From Drechmeria coniospora (Eukaryota > Ascomycota > Sordariomycetes > Hypocreales > Ophiocordycipitaceae): 64,000 bases of DNA. The notes under the pieces are model-generated. The model had not been told where the DNA came from. It worked only from the letters and a program-made list of their open reading frames with translations, and made no database searches. The position numbers and the translations under genes were made by a program. Every line of letters starts with the position of its first letter. Within the stretch, counting starts at the first letter, position 1. Positions 33,942-45,900 of this stretch are shown here, in pieces. The DNA lies in the NCBI RefSeq assembly GCF_001625195.1, contig NC_054390.1, positions 5,677,222-5,741,221 of the forward strand, given 5' to 3'.

Positions 33942-35785
33942 GGCGGCGTCACGGGCAGGATGCCCCGAGGGTCAAGGTGACAGGAGGTCAGAGGAAACCG
34001 CGAACATCAGATGGTGCTCATCGACGGAACGGGAAGGTAGGTGATTCCGTCTCTCCGTCGCGGTCGCGGACGGATGGTACTCGTGCTTCTGCGTTTGTTG
34101 GCTGTTCGAGATGGGCACCTGAGACGTGAAATGGCAGCTGGCTGGGAAAGGTCGCGGAGTCACGTGTGGCTGGCCTCGGTGTTGAATGAAGCTGCAAGGC
34201 TTCGATCGGCTTGCTGGCGACAGACAGGAGCTCCCCTCGACCCCGTAAATACTGTGCAAGTACTCGAAGAGTACTCCGCACAGGTGAACTTGTCATATAT
34301 CGTATACAGTACGGAGTACGGAGTACATGAAGGTACATGTCCCGAGTACAGTACTTATATGTACATGAACGGAATGCACTAGCTTAGTTGTACTTACAAG
34401 TAATACGGGCCACAGAGGAGCATTACGGGGTATTAAGTACTGCTCCGTACTCCGTAATATTACTGTGCAGAAGATTCGGATGCGTACGGAGTAATTACTC
34501 CGTATAAGTATTGATACCGAGTACAACTATGCACGGAGTAATACTTTGTACGGAGTGCTATGCATAATGGCAAAGCGGTGCTGCAGTAATCACGGGTACA
34601 ACTAGCACGGAGTACTTACAGAGTACTTGTAGTGGTTCCTCGCATGTTCCTGCCCAGTAGCCGGTACATCGGTGGTGGAGAACCAAACACCACCGGTCAA
34701 GGAGCCACCACACAAGTCCAAGGCATACCCCCCACCGGGAGTTCTACTTACGGCGAGTTGGTTCCGAACCAAATCTTCATGATGAGCAGTCCTTGGAACG
34801 GATACGGCTTTTGAAATAAAATAAAAAGTCAAAGTGATAGAATCCCAATGATCGCGACGGAAAGAAGCAAGTCAAGTCGTGAAATTGGTAAGCGCTGGTC
34901 GCATTTGATCCAAGGCAAGTATCGTCGGCATCGGAACACGCAAAGCACACACACGCCGCAAGTACCTACTATACTTACGCATAGGCCGTACTGTGTACTA
35001 ACGTGTACTGTACTTACTTACATTGCTTGCATTGTACTCCATATCGCACAAATTAAGTATTATTGCTACTGTCTTGCTCTGGGAGGGTATGCACAACTTC
35101 GATCCCTCTTTCCTTGAAAAAAGTCCATGTTAGATTTCGTGAACCATTTTATTGCCAACGCCAGAGAACTTGCACCTCCTTTCTTAGGTTTTACATGCAT
35201 TTTCAATGAGCCACCAATCCTTCCGCAGCAGATGCTCTCGGCTCCCGTCCCCCTTGATCAAGGACTACTTAATTATTACTACTGTATATGCCGTACTACC
35301 CCGCACGTCCTCCAACGCCGTCTCCTCCATGCTACGTTCTGCTGCCGTGCCGAGGCATCTCCCCGACGCGGACTTGGCTTTGCATATCACCCCGACGCCG
35401 GCTCGCTAGCACGGTGACCTCTCATCCACCACCGTATGATGGAAATGGCAATGGCTTGTTGATTTCTCGCCTATTAAATACCCCTCCCGCTAGCCGATAT
35501 GGCTTGCAGACAAGCTGGCCCAAGCCATGAGCGCACAGCATACTCCCCCATCGATACCGCCTCTCACAGACGGGCAGCCAAGCAACCACGCCCATCGCAA
35601 GTGACGCAACACGTATTGGAATAACCAGGCCCGGTCTGTTCCTTGTCCGTTTACAACCCCCAGGCTTGGCCGACGATCGATCGCCGACCGAGTCGTCGTG
35701 ACAACCCGTTGCACCGTCCTTCGGCTTGATCGATCCCACGCTCCGTCAACAGCTGTGCCTCACTACGCCGTGAACAGCTACGCCG
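33942..35785. other. Divergent intergenic region (1.8 kb)
   Basis: Separates the start of GPI17 (minus) from the start of the FAT1-like gene (plus), so it should hold two promoters. The middle carries the densest GTAC-word cluster of the window (34255-34630). No gene seen. Confidence 0.6.
34255..34630. repeat. Dense GTAC-palindrome cluster
   Basis: About 375 bp packed with tacggagtac, gtactccgta, agtacttgta and similar words, including a 20-bp perfect palindrome TACGGAGTAATTACTCCGTA at 34485-34504. The cluster sits between two divergently transcribed genes. Confidence 0.8.
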
Positions 35786-37810
35786 ATGCCAGGTATGTAT
35801 TTCGCTTTTGAACCACCTTCGCTCGTCCCTCATCCGCCATCACCACGACGCTGCATCCCTACCACCAGTCGTGCATGATCTCATGTTGCGCCGCGGTTAA
35901 CCTCCTCTCCAGTTCCGCTCGCTCTCGCCGCTCCCGCCTGGGCTGCTGGTCTTGCCTACGCCAACGCCCGCACCGGCTTCTGGTATGATCGGAAACTTTT
36001 CATGTGCGCCTTCAAGAGCGCCGGTCGCATCTTTTTTCGAGAGCGTCGCGGCCGCCTCAACCTCTTCTACCTTCTCGAGGACCGCGCTCGACACCCCTCC
36101 ACGGCAAACAAGGACCTCTTGATATTCGAAGGCAACCGGTTCAGCTATGCTCAAGTCTATGAACGCGTCCTGCGCTACGGTGCTTGGTTGAAGAAGCATC
36201 TGGGCATCAAGCCGAAGGATATTGTCGCCATCGACTTTCAAAATTCTGACAATTTCATCATGCTGTGGTGGGGGCTATGGAGCATCGGCGCAAAACCGGC
36301 CTTCATCAACTACAATCTGACCGGTGATCCTCTGGCACACTGCATCAAGTCGGCCAACACCAAGCTGTGCCTCGTCGATCCTGCCGTCGCCGACCATGTC
36401 ACCGACCATGTTCGGGAAAAGCTCGGTGGCAGCGTTCAGTTTCTCGTCTTCTCCCCAGACGTCGAGGCTGAATGTCTCGCGTGTCCTCCCACGAGAGCGC
36501 CGGATGAGGATCGCCACGAAGACGGCATATCTACCTTGGCCACCCTCATCTTCACTTCCGGCACCACAGGCATGCCTAAGGCGGCCGTCGTGTCCTGGTC
36601 CAGGTGCATCGTCGGCAGCACCGTCCCCGAGGTCCTCCTCGGCCGTGGCAGCAAGGACATCCTCTACACGTCAATGCCGCTGTACCATTCCTCCGCCAGC
36701 ATTCTTGCCTTCTGCGCCACCGTGTCTTCTGGCAGCACCCTGGCTCTCGGTCGCAAGTTCTCCACCAAGGTGTTTTGGCAAGAGTGCCGGGCCGCGGGTG
36801 CCACGTCCATCCAGTACGTCGGTGAGACGCTACGCTACTTGCTCGCTGCGCCGCCGCAGATGGATGCCACCACGGGCGAAAACCTCGATCGCAAGCACGG
36901 CGTGACGTTGGCGTTTGGCAACGGCCTCCGTCCAGACATTTGGAACGAGTTCAAGGACCGCTTCGGCATCGAAACCATTGCAGAGTTCTACGCCTCCACT
37001 GAAGGCCCCTTCGCGACGTGGAACGTCAGCCGAAACGACCTCACCGCCGGAGCCATCGGTCGCAACGGCTGGCTCTTCAATGCCTTTCTTCGCCTGCAGG
37101 TGTCCCTCGTCGCGGTTGATTGGCAGACCGATGCCCCAATCCGCAACCCCAAGACAGGCTTCTGTCGGAAGGTCAAAGGTGGCGAGCCCGGCGAGATGCT
37201 CTTCAAGTTGCCCGTCCACGATCTGGAGCGACTTTTCCAAGGCTATTACGGGAATCAGAAAGCCACGGTTGCAAAGGTGATGCGCGACGTCTTCGCCAAG
37301 GGAGACGCTTGGTATCGAACGGGCGACGTCGCTCGATGGTACGGGGATGGTCGCGTCTTTTTCACCGACCGAATCGGCGACACGTTCCGCTGGAAGTCGG
37401 AGAACGTATCAACCGTCGAGGTTAGCCAAGCGGTCGGCCTGCACCCTTCCGTTCGCGAGGCCAATGTGTATGGGGTGGAGCTTCCTCACCACGATGGCCG
37501 TGCTGGATGTGTCGCCATCTGCTTCGACCAAAACCCGCCGCCGCGCGACACCCTGCGCAGCCTGGCTTCGCACGTCCGCGAGGCCCTACCACGCTACGCC
37601 GTGCCATTGTTCCTGCGTATTGTTCCCGAGGTCGGCGGCGGCGGTCAGACGACTGGTACGAACAAGCAGCAAAAGCACACGCTGCGTCAGGCGGGTGTGC
37701 AGCCAGGCAAAGGCGACGCAGACGGCATGTTCTGGCTCAAGGGTGATACGTATGTGCCGTTTGGCGAAAACGAATGGAAGGCACTTCAGCGGGGCAGCGT
37801 GAAGCTATAG
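35786..37810 (+). CDS. FAT1: Very-long-chain acyl-CoA synthetase / fatty acid transporter, FAT1-type, 634 aa
   Basis: Activates long and very-long-chain fatty acids with ATP and CoA and couples this to uptake, at ER, lipid droplet or peroxisome membranes. Exon 1 is only seven bases (ATGCCAG, 35786-35792); a 120-nt intron (donor GTATGT, acceptor CTCCAG) leads to exon 2 at 35913-37810. Splicing restores the usual N-terminus: a hydrophobic Ala-rich helix (about 3-20) followed by YANARTGFWYDRKL. The AMP-binding P-loop FTSGTTGMPK is at 216-225, the adenine region FYASTEGP follows, and WYRTGDV...DRIGDTFRWKSENVST is the signature of the FATP/VLACS subgroup. The C-terminus is near the normal end for Fat1-like proteins. 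The next ATG, at 36002, would lose the membrane helix, so the spliced start is preferred. Confidence 0.93.
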
Positions 37811-39292
37811 GGGAGGCTTGGAGTCATGAACGTTGAATGAGGCATCACTGCATTTAGGAATTCGACGGGTTATTATGTGCAGGTCCCAACATCGACGTCT
37901 TCGTGGACTCCCCGTCCCGCAGTCGCACTTGAACGGGGTTAAATCCTGCCATGCGCCAGCATCAAACCTGCGTCGCATTTCTCGTTGGCGGCGTGAGGAA
38001 CGGTATGGACCTGCAACTGCCGCGTTCCGCCACGTAACCCTCGACCACGACGGGTAGCACGATGTGAGCACTCTGTTGAATGCGAGGTCAGCACTACTAT
38101 TCAGTCCACTTCATTGAGATATGGAAGTCAGGTGTGGGGGTTCAGCAGGCCAGTCCCCTCAAACGGCCAACATGGACTTGACAAAACGACATGAACTTGA
38201 CATTCAACTTGGTTCTTGACTTCAGTAGTACCCAAGACAGCCAGTTACATTCGGTCGAAACTACCTCCAGAAACAGACACAAGATCATGGAGCATTAATT
38301 ACTAAAGTTCCTAGTATTTTCAACTGGATAGCTTCCAGGGCGAGGGTTGTGAGTCGTAGAAAAAATATGATGCATTTTCGTCGTCGTGCAACGCGAGCAG
38401 AATTGTCTGGCACCGAGTTCACGGCATGATTGGCGTCAACCAAGGTCAAGGGTACCTTAGGCAGCGACCCGAACGTGCAAATCAAGGCCGCTGGTCATAT
38501 CTCCTGGTTCTACAGCATCCCCGTGCTACAAATATCAGTTTACTTGCATACATGTTCTCCTGCCCATGCAGCTGGCAGTCAATGAGCGCGCGTGCTACGT
38601 TCGACCAGGTGTGGTTTGTTGGTGATGCTACAGTACTTGCACGCCAATGCGGCCCACCAAACAAGCGCCATCCCGGTATTATTGTACTGTAATAATACTT
38701 AAATATTGCTCCGCAGGTGCTGAGACATCCGTCACTTGGTACTGACCGCCGGTAACCGGAAAATTTCTCCTCCGTAGTCTCATGGCATGCAGCCCACGCC
38801 AGTCAGTGGCTGAAGGACTCGTGACGTCGGCGGTTTGACGCGGCAACCATCGGATTTGCACTTAGCTTTTGCCCAGCGATCACGGTCACGATGGCTTCAC
38901 CTCAACCCTAGATTCAATTCCTCCTTCCCTTCTCGTCATCTTCACGATTGAATCTACAATTAATTAACTGACCCACTCGTCTGGTCGTTCTGTGTTGAGA
39001 TTCTTCTCTCACGTAAAGGCATATCATTCATCGATTATCATCGCTCCTTCGACCAGTTCGCCATCACCATCTCTTTTTTGGCACCTTGAACCGATACCCT
39101 TCGACTACTCGCTCGCTCATGCAGCTACACTCGATCTGCAAGGATATCATTGCACCGGTTACCTGTTTGTCGCGTTCGGGTATTGTCTACTTCGTCACTC
39201 TGGGAGCCTTACTCCGAGATTCGTGATGCCTCTTTGATCAAATACAGGCACTTGCTGTTTCCGCCCCTGTCTGTCTCCGTCACCTACGAGCC
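37811..39292. other. Intergenic region (1.5 kb)
   Basis: Holds the FAT1 3' UTR and the promoter and leader of the sulfite oxidase gene. A pyrimidine-rich, TC-containing stretch near 38915-39090 is typical of fungal 5' leaders. No coding sequence seen. Confidence 0.55.
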
Positions 39293-41239
39293 ATGAAATC
39301 CCGATTTTCGATGCGTCTCGCCTTGAGACTGCAGCCAATTTCCCGAAGCAAGGCTCTGTCATTTCGGCAGCCATGCCGACACCCGCAGCAGCATAGGAGG
39401 GCCTTCCAAACCTCCCCCCCACGGCTTGCTCCTCAGGGCAAAGGACACTCGTATCACAGCATAAATCCGGCTTTGGCTCCGGCTCCGGCTTCTAGAGCGA
39501 GGACCCTTGCAGCGGCCACGGGACTGGCATCGTTGTTGGCTTTACTCTATCTCTCCTCGACCCCTGCTGCCAGCCTCGATGCATCCGCCGTGTACAAGTA
39601 TGCCTCGGACCCGAGCCCGGAGCTCGAGACACCATCGATTGCCGATGCGCGCGACCCCAGTCTGCCCCGCTTCAGAATCTCGGAGGTCCGCAAACATGGC
39701 GCCGGTGCAGAGAACCCCTGGGTCATCCACGAGGACAAAGTCTATGATATCACCGATTGGATCCCGGCCCATCCAGGGGGGCAGGTTATCCTCCGTGCCG
39801 CCGGTGGCTCTATCGACCCTTACTGGGACATCTTCTCTATCCACAAGAGCCAGTATGTCTATGATATTCTTTCCCAGTATCTCATCGGCTACGTTGATCA
39901 GGCCGATCTCGTCAACGGCAAGCCTGCCCAGGAACAGATCGAGGACCCATTTGCCGACGACCCGGTGAGACACCCGGCACTCATCACGAAGACGGCGAAA
40001 CCTCGCAACGCAGAGACGCCCGAGGATGCCCTTGGTGCTCAATTCCTTACTCCTAATGATCTTTTCTACGTCCGCAATCACATGTGGGTGCCAAAGATTG
40101 ACGAAGCCTCGGCGGACGCCCATGTGCTCAGTATCGAGCTCCTCGATGGTACCGTCCGACAATACACGTTGAAGGAACTCAAGACCAAGTTCGCAAGCCA
40201 CAAGATCACAGCCGTCTTGCAGTGCTCGGGCAATCGGAGGAAGCACATGACCGAGGGTTCGGGTCGGTCTACGAACGGACTGCAGTGGGCGGCCGGTGCC
40301 ATCTCCAATGCGTCCTGGGAGGGTGTTCTCCTCTCAGACGTCCTCGCCGATGCTGGCTTCGACATCAAGGAAGGCCTCAGTGGTGCCAGTGAAACGAAAC
40401 ACGTCCACTTCTCCGGGCTTGAAGCTTACGCCTCGTCCATCCCCATTAGAAAGGCTGTTGATCCCCAAGGTGATGTCATTCTCGCCTACTCCATGAATGA
40501 CGAGCCTCTGCCGCGAGACCACGGTTACCCACTACGAGCTCTCGTCCCCGGCCATGTCGCCGCCCGCTCAGTCAAGTGGCTGAATCAAATCACGTTAAGC
40601 GACGAGGAGAGCACCAGTCAGTGGCAGCGCAAAGATTACAAGTGCTTCGGCCCCAACGAGACAAAGGTCGACTGGGATGCCGCCCCGGCCATCCAGGAAA
40701 TGCCAGTCCAGAGCGCCATCACCGGTGTCAAACTCCGAGGATGGAGGGACACTCCTGAAAGTAGCGCCTCCGCAGGCATCAAGGATGGCAAGCCGACCAA
40801 AGGAGCCGCCCCAGTCCAGGGCATTTCTCTCAACGGCTACGCTTTCTCGGGTGGCGGCCGGTCCATCATCCGTGTCGACATCTCCTTTGACGGTGGCTCC
40901 TCCTGGACCCAGGCACAACTGCTACCCGACGGCGTCGGAAAGGACGGATCCCCGTCGCCGGGCCAAGGCCATGGTGCGTGGAGCTGGAAACGCTGGCGGT
41001 TCGACGGAGATATTCCCATGACCGCCTTTCAAGACCAAGAAGGCAGTTGCAGTCCTCGGCGATGCACAACAGTCATCGCCAAGGCCACCGACGATGTCTA
41101 TAACACTCAACCCGAGAGTCATGCCGCTACGTGGAATCTACGAGGGAACCTGGCTACGGCATGGCATCGTGTCCAGGTCTGTGCCGACTGCTCCCCCGGT
41201 TCCCGCGCAGTCACATTGGCCGATGACAAGAAGCCTTAA
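39293..41239 (+). CDS. SUOX: Sulfite oxidase with cytochrome b5 domain, mitochondrial, 648 aa
   Basis: Oxidises sulfite to sulfate with a molybdenum cofactor and passes electrons through heme to cytochrome c. A single exon. The first 50 residues are rich in Arg, Ser and Gln without acids (RLALRLQPISRSKALSFRQ), a matrix-type presequence. A hydrophobic stretch at 73-89 follows, as in intermembrane-space proteins. The cytochrome b5 domain is at about 125-203 with heme ligands His160 in HPGG and His184 in FSIHKS. The Moco domain has the active-site Cys311 in AVLQCSGNRR, WEGVLL, and RDHGYPLRALVPGH. The C-terminal dimerisation domain has ISLNGYAFSGGGR and DGGSSWTQA. No FAD/NADPH domain follows, which excludes nitrate reductase. 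The N-terminal extension is longer than in animal enzymes. Confidence 0.94.
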   Translation: MKSRFSMRLALRLQPISRSKALSFRQPCRHPQQHRRAFQTSPPRLAPQGKGHSYHSINPALAPAPASRARTLAAATGLASLLALLYLSSTPAASLDASAVYKYASDPSPELETPSIADARDPSLPRFRISEVRKHGAGAENPWVIHEDKVYDITDWIPAHPGGQVILRAAGGSIDPYWDIFSIHKSQYVYDILSQYLIGYVDQADLVNGKPAQEQIEDPFADDPVRHPALITKTAKPRNAETPEDALGAQFLTPNDLFYVRNHMWVPKIDEASADAHVLSIELLDGTVRQYTLKELKTKFASHKITAVLQCSGNRRKHMTEGSGRSTNGLQWAAGAISNASWEGVLLSDVLADAGFDIKEGLSGASETKHVHFSGLEAYASSIPIRKAVDPQGDVILAYSMNDEPLPRDHGYPLRALVPGHVAARSVKWLNQITLSDEESTSQWQRKDYKCFGPNETKVDWDAAPAIQEMPVQSAITGVKLRGWRDTPESSASAGIKDGKPTKGAAPVQGISLNGYAFSGGGRSIIRVDISFDGGSSWTQAQLLPDGVGKDGSPSPGQGHGAWSWKRWRFDGDIPMTAFQDQEGSCSPRRCTTVIAKATDDVYNTQPESHAATWNLRGNLATAWHRVQVCADCSPGSRAVTLADDKKP

Positions 41240-41455
41240 TGACAAATGGTTCCCCTTCGCGCCGTTTCTGCTTTCAACTCATCCAGGCCTGCTCTTGTGC
41301 GGATTTGCCATTGACTCCGCAATTGGGAAGTTGTTTTCAAGGACGCATGGCTTGCCCCCTGCATCAGAGAGACTACAGTGGGGGGCATGATATTTGCCCA
41401 CCTTCAGGTAATATTTTCTAGCCTAGCCTAGCCAAATTCATCGCGATCATAACAA

Positions 41456-42457
41456 TTAATACTTCGTATACCACCCCTCTGCTGCAATAATAGCATCAAC
41501 GCAATAGGGCCTCGTATCAATCAGCTTCGAAAGAATCGATCTATCAATAGCCTGCCATACATCCTTTGCTACTTCCTATAGCCTATTTAATATAGCCTCA
41601 TTATACAGAGCGTCTCGAAGATCTGGGTGCTGACTATAAAATTCCGCCTTTATTAATTCCTATAGATTCTCTATTGGATTAAGGTCCGGTAAGAGAGGCA
41701 GCTAGATCATTAGATTAATCCCTTCGTATTCTAATAGGGCTTGTTCGATCCCGGCTGTATGGACCAGCGCAATATCTTGCATAAAGATATCCGTAGGCCG
41801 TAAAAAGGAGAATAGAAAGGAGTGATAGAGAACGAATCTATCGACTCGGCCGTCGAGGGGAATAAGATCCGTTCGTTCGTTATATCGGAAGGCAGCCCAA
41901 AACATCTGCTTTATGCCCTTTGTATAAAATTCGAAGATATCGTGAGCGGCAAGTTGATCTACCGGTCGTACGAAGGTCCACGTTGGCCTTGCGCCGGCGC
42001 TTCGTTCAACGATAGACTCGTCGCTCCAATCGATATCCTTTCAATCTTAATAGCTGATATCTATTTGCCTATTCGAGCCGGAGAGAGGTATTAGATGCGG
42101 GCGGCGCTATTGGAGCCATTTTTGCCTACCCATTTTGCGTAAGATCATGCGGAGGGCCCGCGCCTTGACTTTATGGTCTATGGCTTCGAGAAGATCGTTC
42201 GTTTTGATGTGTGGATCTTTATGCGTAACGATATCGTAAATCCGATCGCGATCCTCTTCAGAAAGAGACCTTGGGCGCCCGGAACGCGGCTGGGATACGC
42301 ATTCTTTTCGCTTTGCTTCGATTTGGCAAGTATAACGGATCGTTGAGAGCTTGATTTCTGGATGGGCCGCTTGGATCTGCCTATATGAGTAACGAAGGGA
42401 CCGTAACTCGCAAATCCGTGATCGCATTTGCGGCGATAATTCCTTGCCTCGAGGCAT
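41456..42457 (-). pseudogene. Tc1/mariner transposase pseudogene with six in-frame stops
   Basis: Read on the minus strand in one continuous frame, the sequence begins MPRGKELS with a helix-turn-helix (about residues 1-90, including SYRQIQAAHPEIKLST and the GRPRSLSEEDRDRI linker). It continues through a DDE_3 domain: DWSDESIVERSAGARPTW, FWAAF, FMQDIALVHTA, PDLNPIENL and IAAEGWYTKY at the end. Stop codons interrupt it at 42107-42109, 42047-42049, 42041-42043, 41702-41704, 41660-41662 and 41576-41578, but there is no frameshift. At least two stops (before LPLLPDLN and after PIENL) replace conserved tryptophans, TGG to TAG, i.e. CpA to TpA on the other strand. This is the change made by repeat-induced point mutation. 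The copy is non-functional. Confidence 0.92.
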
Positions 42458-42520
42458 CGTTACGGCCGCTTTGAGGTAATTATTGTTACTACTACTCCGT
42501 ACGTTCGATGCGTAATTATG

Positions 42521-42536
42521 TACGGAGTACTCCGTA
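42521..42536. repeat. Perfect 16-bp palindrome TACGGAGTACTCCGTA
   Basis: An exact copy of the dispersed palindrome, lying within the proposed right end of the mariner remnant. Other exact copies are at 17181-17196 and 47521-47536. Confidence 0.9.
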
Positions 42537-42575
42537 GCCACCTAATTGTTGTCATGCTAACGAAATAGGTTAGGT

Positions 42576-42923
42576 CAGATTGGACAAGGAATGTATTACC
42601 TAAGGGTAGGCAATACTTTTTGCCACAGACTGATACCAGATCGGCTCACCCCCAGCCCGGCCGAGAATTGGCAATATCCTGACGATGGCATGGCAATGCC
42701 ATCGGTGATTAGCTCGGCAAAGGGCATCGCACAGACACGCATAGGGGCAATATATTGCAGCCCGCCCATGCTCAGTTGGCATCAAAATTAATGCCCAGCT
42801 GGGCGTATCAACAACGCACAACCGAACCTTTTCCTTCCCCGTCAGCTGAACCAACATCTCTCTATCGTCGCTATTCTACTTGTACACATTGAAACAAGGC
42901 ATGCAGTATGGCCCTCATGACCA
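42576..42923. other. Intergenic, downstream of RPN2
   Basis: Should contain the RPN2 3' UTR. No gene or repeat seen. Confidence 0.55.
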
Positions 42924-45900
42924 TTACTCGTCCTCGACCTCTCCATCTGTGAAGTAATCAAACTCGCCAGGGACTTGCGCCTCCTCATCGCCCTCGGCGT
43001 CCTCGTCCACGGCGGTTAATACACCCGCAGCAGCTGCTGCTCCAGAGCCCACACCACCATCAACGCCTGCCCGAACCTCTGGCAGGCCAAACGGTGACCG
43101 GCCCTGGGCCTGGCTTCGCAGAAGCTGATCCATCACCGGGTTTCCCGTTGAGCCTCGGGCCGGATCCACGAGGCCCTCCAGCAACGTCCTGCCGCCCGAT
43201 CGACCGCCCCCTATTCTTGCGTTTTGCTGCCCGGCAACCGGCGCGCGCTCGGTCGTCACCTTCTTCAGCTTCTCTTCAATCAGTGTTTTGGGCTCCTCCG
43301 GCTGAGTGTCGTCGAGGAGCAGAGGGCCACCGGTGGGCTTTTCGACATCATTAGCCTCCATGCATACCATGGTAGAATTGGGGATTCGAAACACACCTTT
43401 TTCACCGGCTTATACCGACCAGCCGGGAAGCTTATGTACTTCAGTTGGCCAGGCAGGACTCGGCTCATGTTTTCCAGGTCGTAGCCAATCTTTTCCTTCT
43501 CGGGTTTCTTCTTCGCATCTGTCGATGTTTCCTTCTCCTCCCCATCCTTGTGGTCCTTGACGTCGTCCTTCTTATCCTCGTCTTTCCGGTCCTCGGGTCT
43601 CTTCTCCTCGTCCACGTCCATCTTGTCGCCGGTCTTCGGTGGTGGCACGTCGACATCCATGCTCTCCCGACGCTGAGCCCGTTCCTTCTTCTGCGCCCTC
43701 CGCTTCGCTTGCGCAGTGGTCGAGAGAATAGCGGTAGCTATCAACGCAGGACCCTCCTCGGTCTTGACCTCTTGCTTTGGCGGGTAATCAAAGAGGCTTT
43801 GTCGCGTTGCGCAGTGGAACTTGAAGTCGGGCATTTCGAGGTCGTGATCGAGGCCAATCATGGCCGTGGGCGAAAAGCTTAGTGACAGGAAGTGTGTGAA
43901 GGGGAACCAATACCAGTACTGCGTGAAGATGGACATGCCGACGATCCCAGCCATGTTGAGATTGCCAGTCTGGGTCTGCAGTCCAATCGTGCAGTTGCGG
44001 CCGCCAGCATCGATGATGCCCAGGGCGAGGGATGCACCAAACTTGGTCATGGCATCCTCGTGGCGATCACTGACCACCTTCCGGAGGGACTTGCGCATCG
44101 TGGCCACCTTCGGGTTCATCACCTCGTTCTGCTGCACCATGATCATGGCCAGCGATATGAGCGCACCTTGTCGGACAAAGTCGGTAGGGTCCTTCATCAT
44201 CGGCTCCAACAGGTCGATGGCCTCATCAAGCCCGGTTCCGGCGCAGGAAATTCCCAAGGCCATGGCAGAACCGTAGCGGACGTGCGGGTTGTACGACTCG
44301 GACAGCAGCTCCACCATGCGAGGGACGCTGCCGGGCTTGCGGAAGAGGATAAATCCTAGGCTCATGACGGCGATGCGACGGACATCGTCGTTGACGTCGC
44401 TGACGGCAGTGTGAAGGAGCTTCCGGATCGCCTTGTTGCTGCCGGTACCGCAGTAGGCGAGGGCAACCGTCATGATACCGCCATAACGCAAGGTAGGGTC
44501 GGGGTCGTTCAAGAGCCCCTCGATCAGGACATCCGCCCCCTCCTGGCGACCGTACATGATCAGAGCCATGCCCATGGCAACTCCGCGGACAATTTTCTCG
44601 TGCGTCGTCTCGTGTGCGTACGTGATCATGTCCTCGAGAGCCTTGACATTGCCGGTGCCGAGCATGATGAGGCCCATGGCCAGACCAACAGCCTCGCCGT
44701 TGAGCGCCGAGTCTTGGAATAGGATCTCTTTGAGCTTCTCGAATATCTCGCCATCTCCCGTGGCCATGCCGGCAATGCCCAAGCCAAGAGCACCGCCATG
44801 CTGGACCACCTCCTCCTCGGCCTGGCCAAGCTGCATCTTGAGATAGTCGAGCGCATCGGCGCCGTGGTTGGCGTGAATGAGCCCATAGGCATAGAGAGCA
44901 CCACCTTGACTGAAAATGGAACCACTACTTAGGCCTCCTTGTCGAGGAAGGTAGGGTTCGAGAAGTTTTCGGGACTGAGAAAGGTTTCCACGGTGGATGA
45001 CGCCAAGCGCAGCGGTGGCAGTGAACTTGGACCAGTTGACGGCCTTGCCAAGCCAGTCCAGGTTATCGCGGAAAAACTTGTCGTTGGTGGTGCCCTGGTT
45101 CATGAAGGCATTGCAGAAGGTGACGGCGGTGTGAAAGATGGAATTGCGCCCCTCGAGACTATCGCGAACCTTGTTCAGAATGCTCAAATCCGTGTGATTG
45201 TTGCGGTAGAGGAACTCGAGATTCAGGCGAATCGTCTTGGAGCCGTCGAGGATGGATCGAATGTTGCGGTACACCTTGGCAACATTGGGGGGCAACTCTT
45301 CCTCCTCCGAATCCTGTCCTTGCCCCTCGTTTGCCAGGAGAGGCTTACTCTCGCTGTTCTCCTTGTCGCTGCCCTCGGTCTCGTTGTCGGTTTTGGTGCT
45401 CTTGCCGGACGGCAGGGATGCGAGGACCTTGCCCAAGAACTCCTGGGTACCGTTGTCATACAAGTCAAAGGCGATCTGGTAGGCGTTGGCGATGGACGTG
45501 CGATCGCCGTTGTCGACCAGGGTCTGAAGCATGTGCGACGCTTCGTCATCCGAGTTGAGATAGACGACACACTTGGCGATGGCGAAATAATCGGGGTTCG
45601 GGATATCATGCAGCAAGTCGAGAATGAGGCGCAGGATCTGGGTTCGGAAGGCTCGCTCCTGGACGATATCCATGCAGATGCCGAGCGCGTACTCCATCAG
45701 TTCCTCTGCCGGGCTCGAGACCCCATCTGGAGTCTTGGATTTGGAGCGCTCTTCGTTGGCACGCTTGATGACGCGACGAAGAACCTCGAGATTCTTGGAC
45801 TCGACGGCGATTCCCACCACCTGCCTGTAACGGCCGTGCTTGAGGCAGCTCTCAAACAGCCGCTCAATCACCCTCTGCAGAGACGCTTCGGTCGCTTGGT

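Larger units (their letters stand above)
41421..42575 (-). mobile_element. Degenerate Tc1/mariner element (candidate boundaries)
   Basis: Encloses the decayed transposase on the minus strand. The ends are proposed from an imperfect inverted match: sequence from 41422 (CCTAGCCTA...AACAATTA) resembles the reverse complement of the segment ending near 42575 (CCTAACCTA...AACAATTA). About two thirds of positions agree if a five-base gap is allowed. A clean TA duplication is not evident. Boundaries are tentative, but the transposase remnant inside is clear. Confidence 0.55.

Noticed and set aside
39293..41239. Nitrate reductase as identity of the Moco/cytochrome b5 gene
   Set aside because: The b5 domain precedes the Moco domain and there is no C-terminal FAD/NADPH reductase; this order is that of sulfite oxidase.
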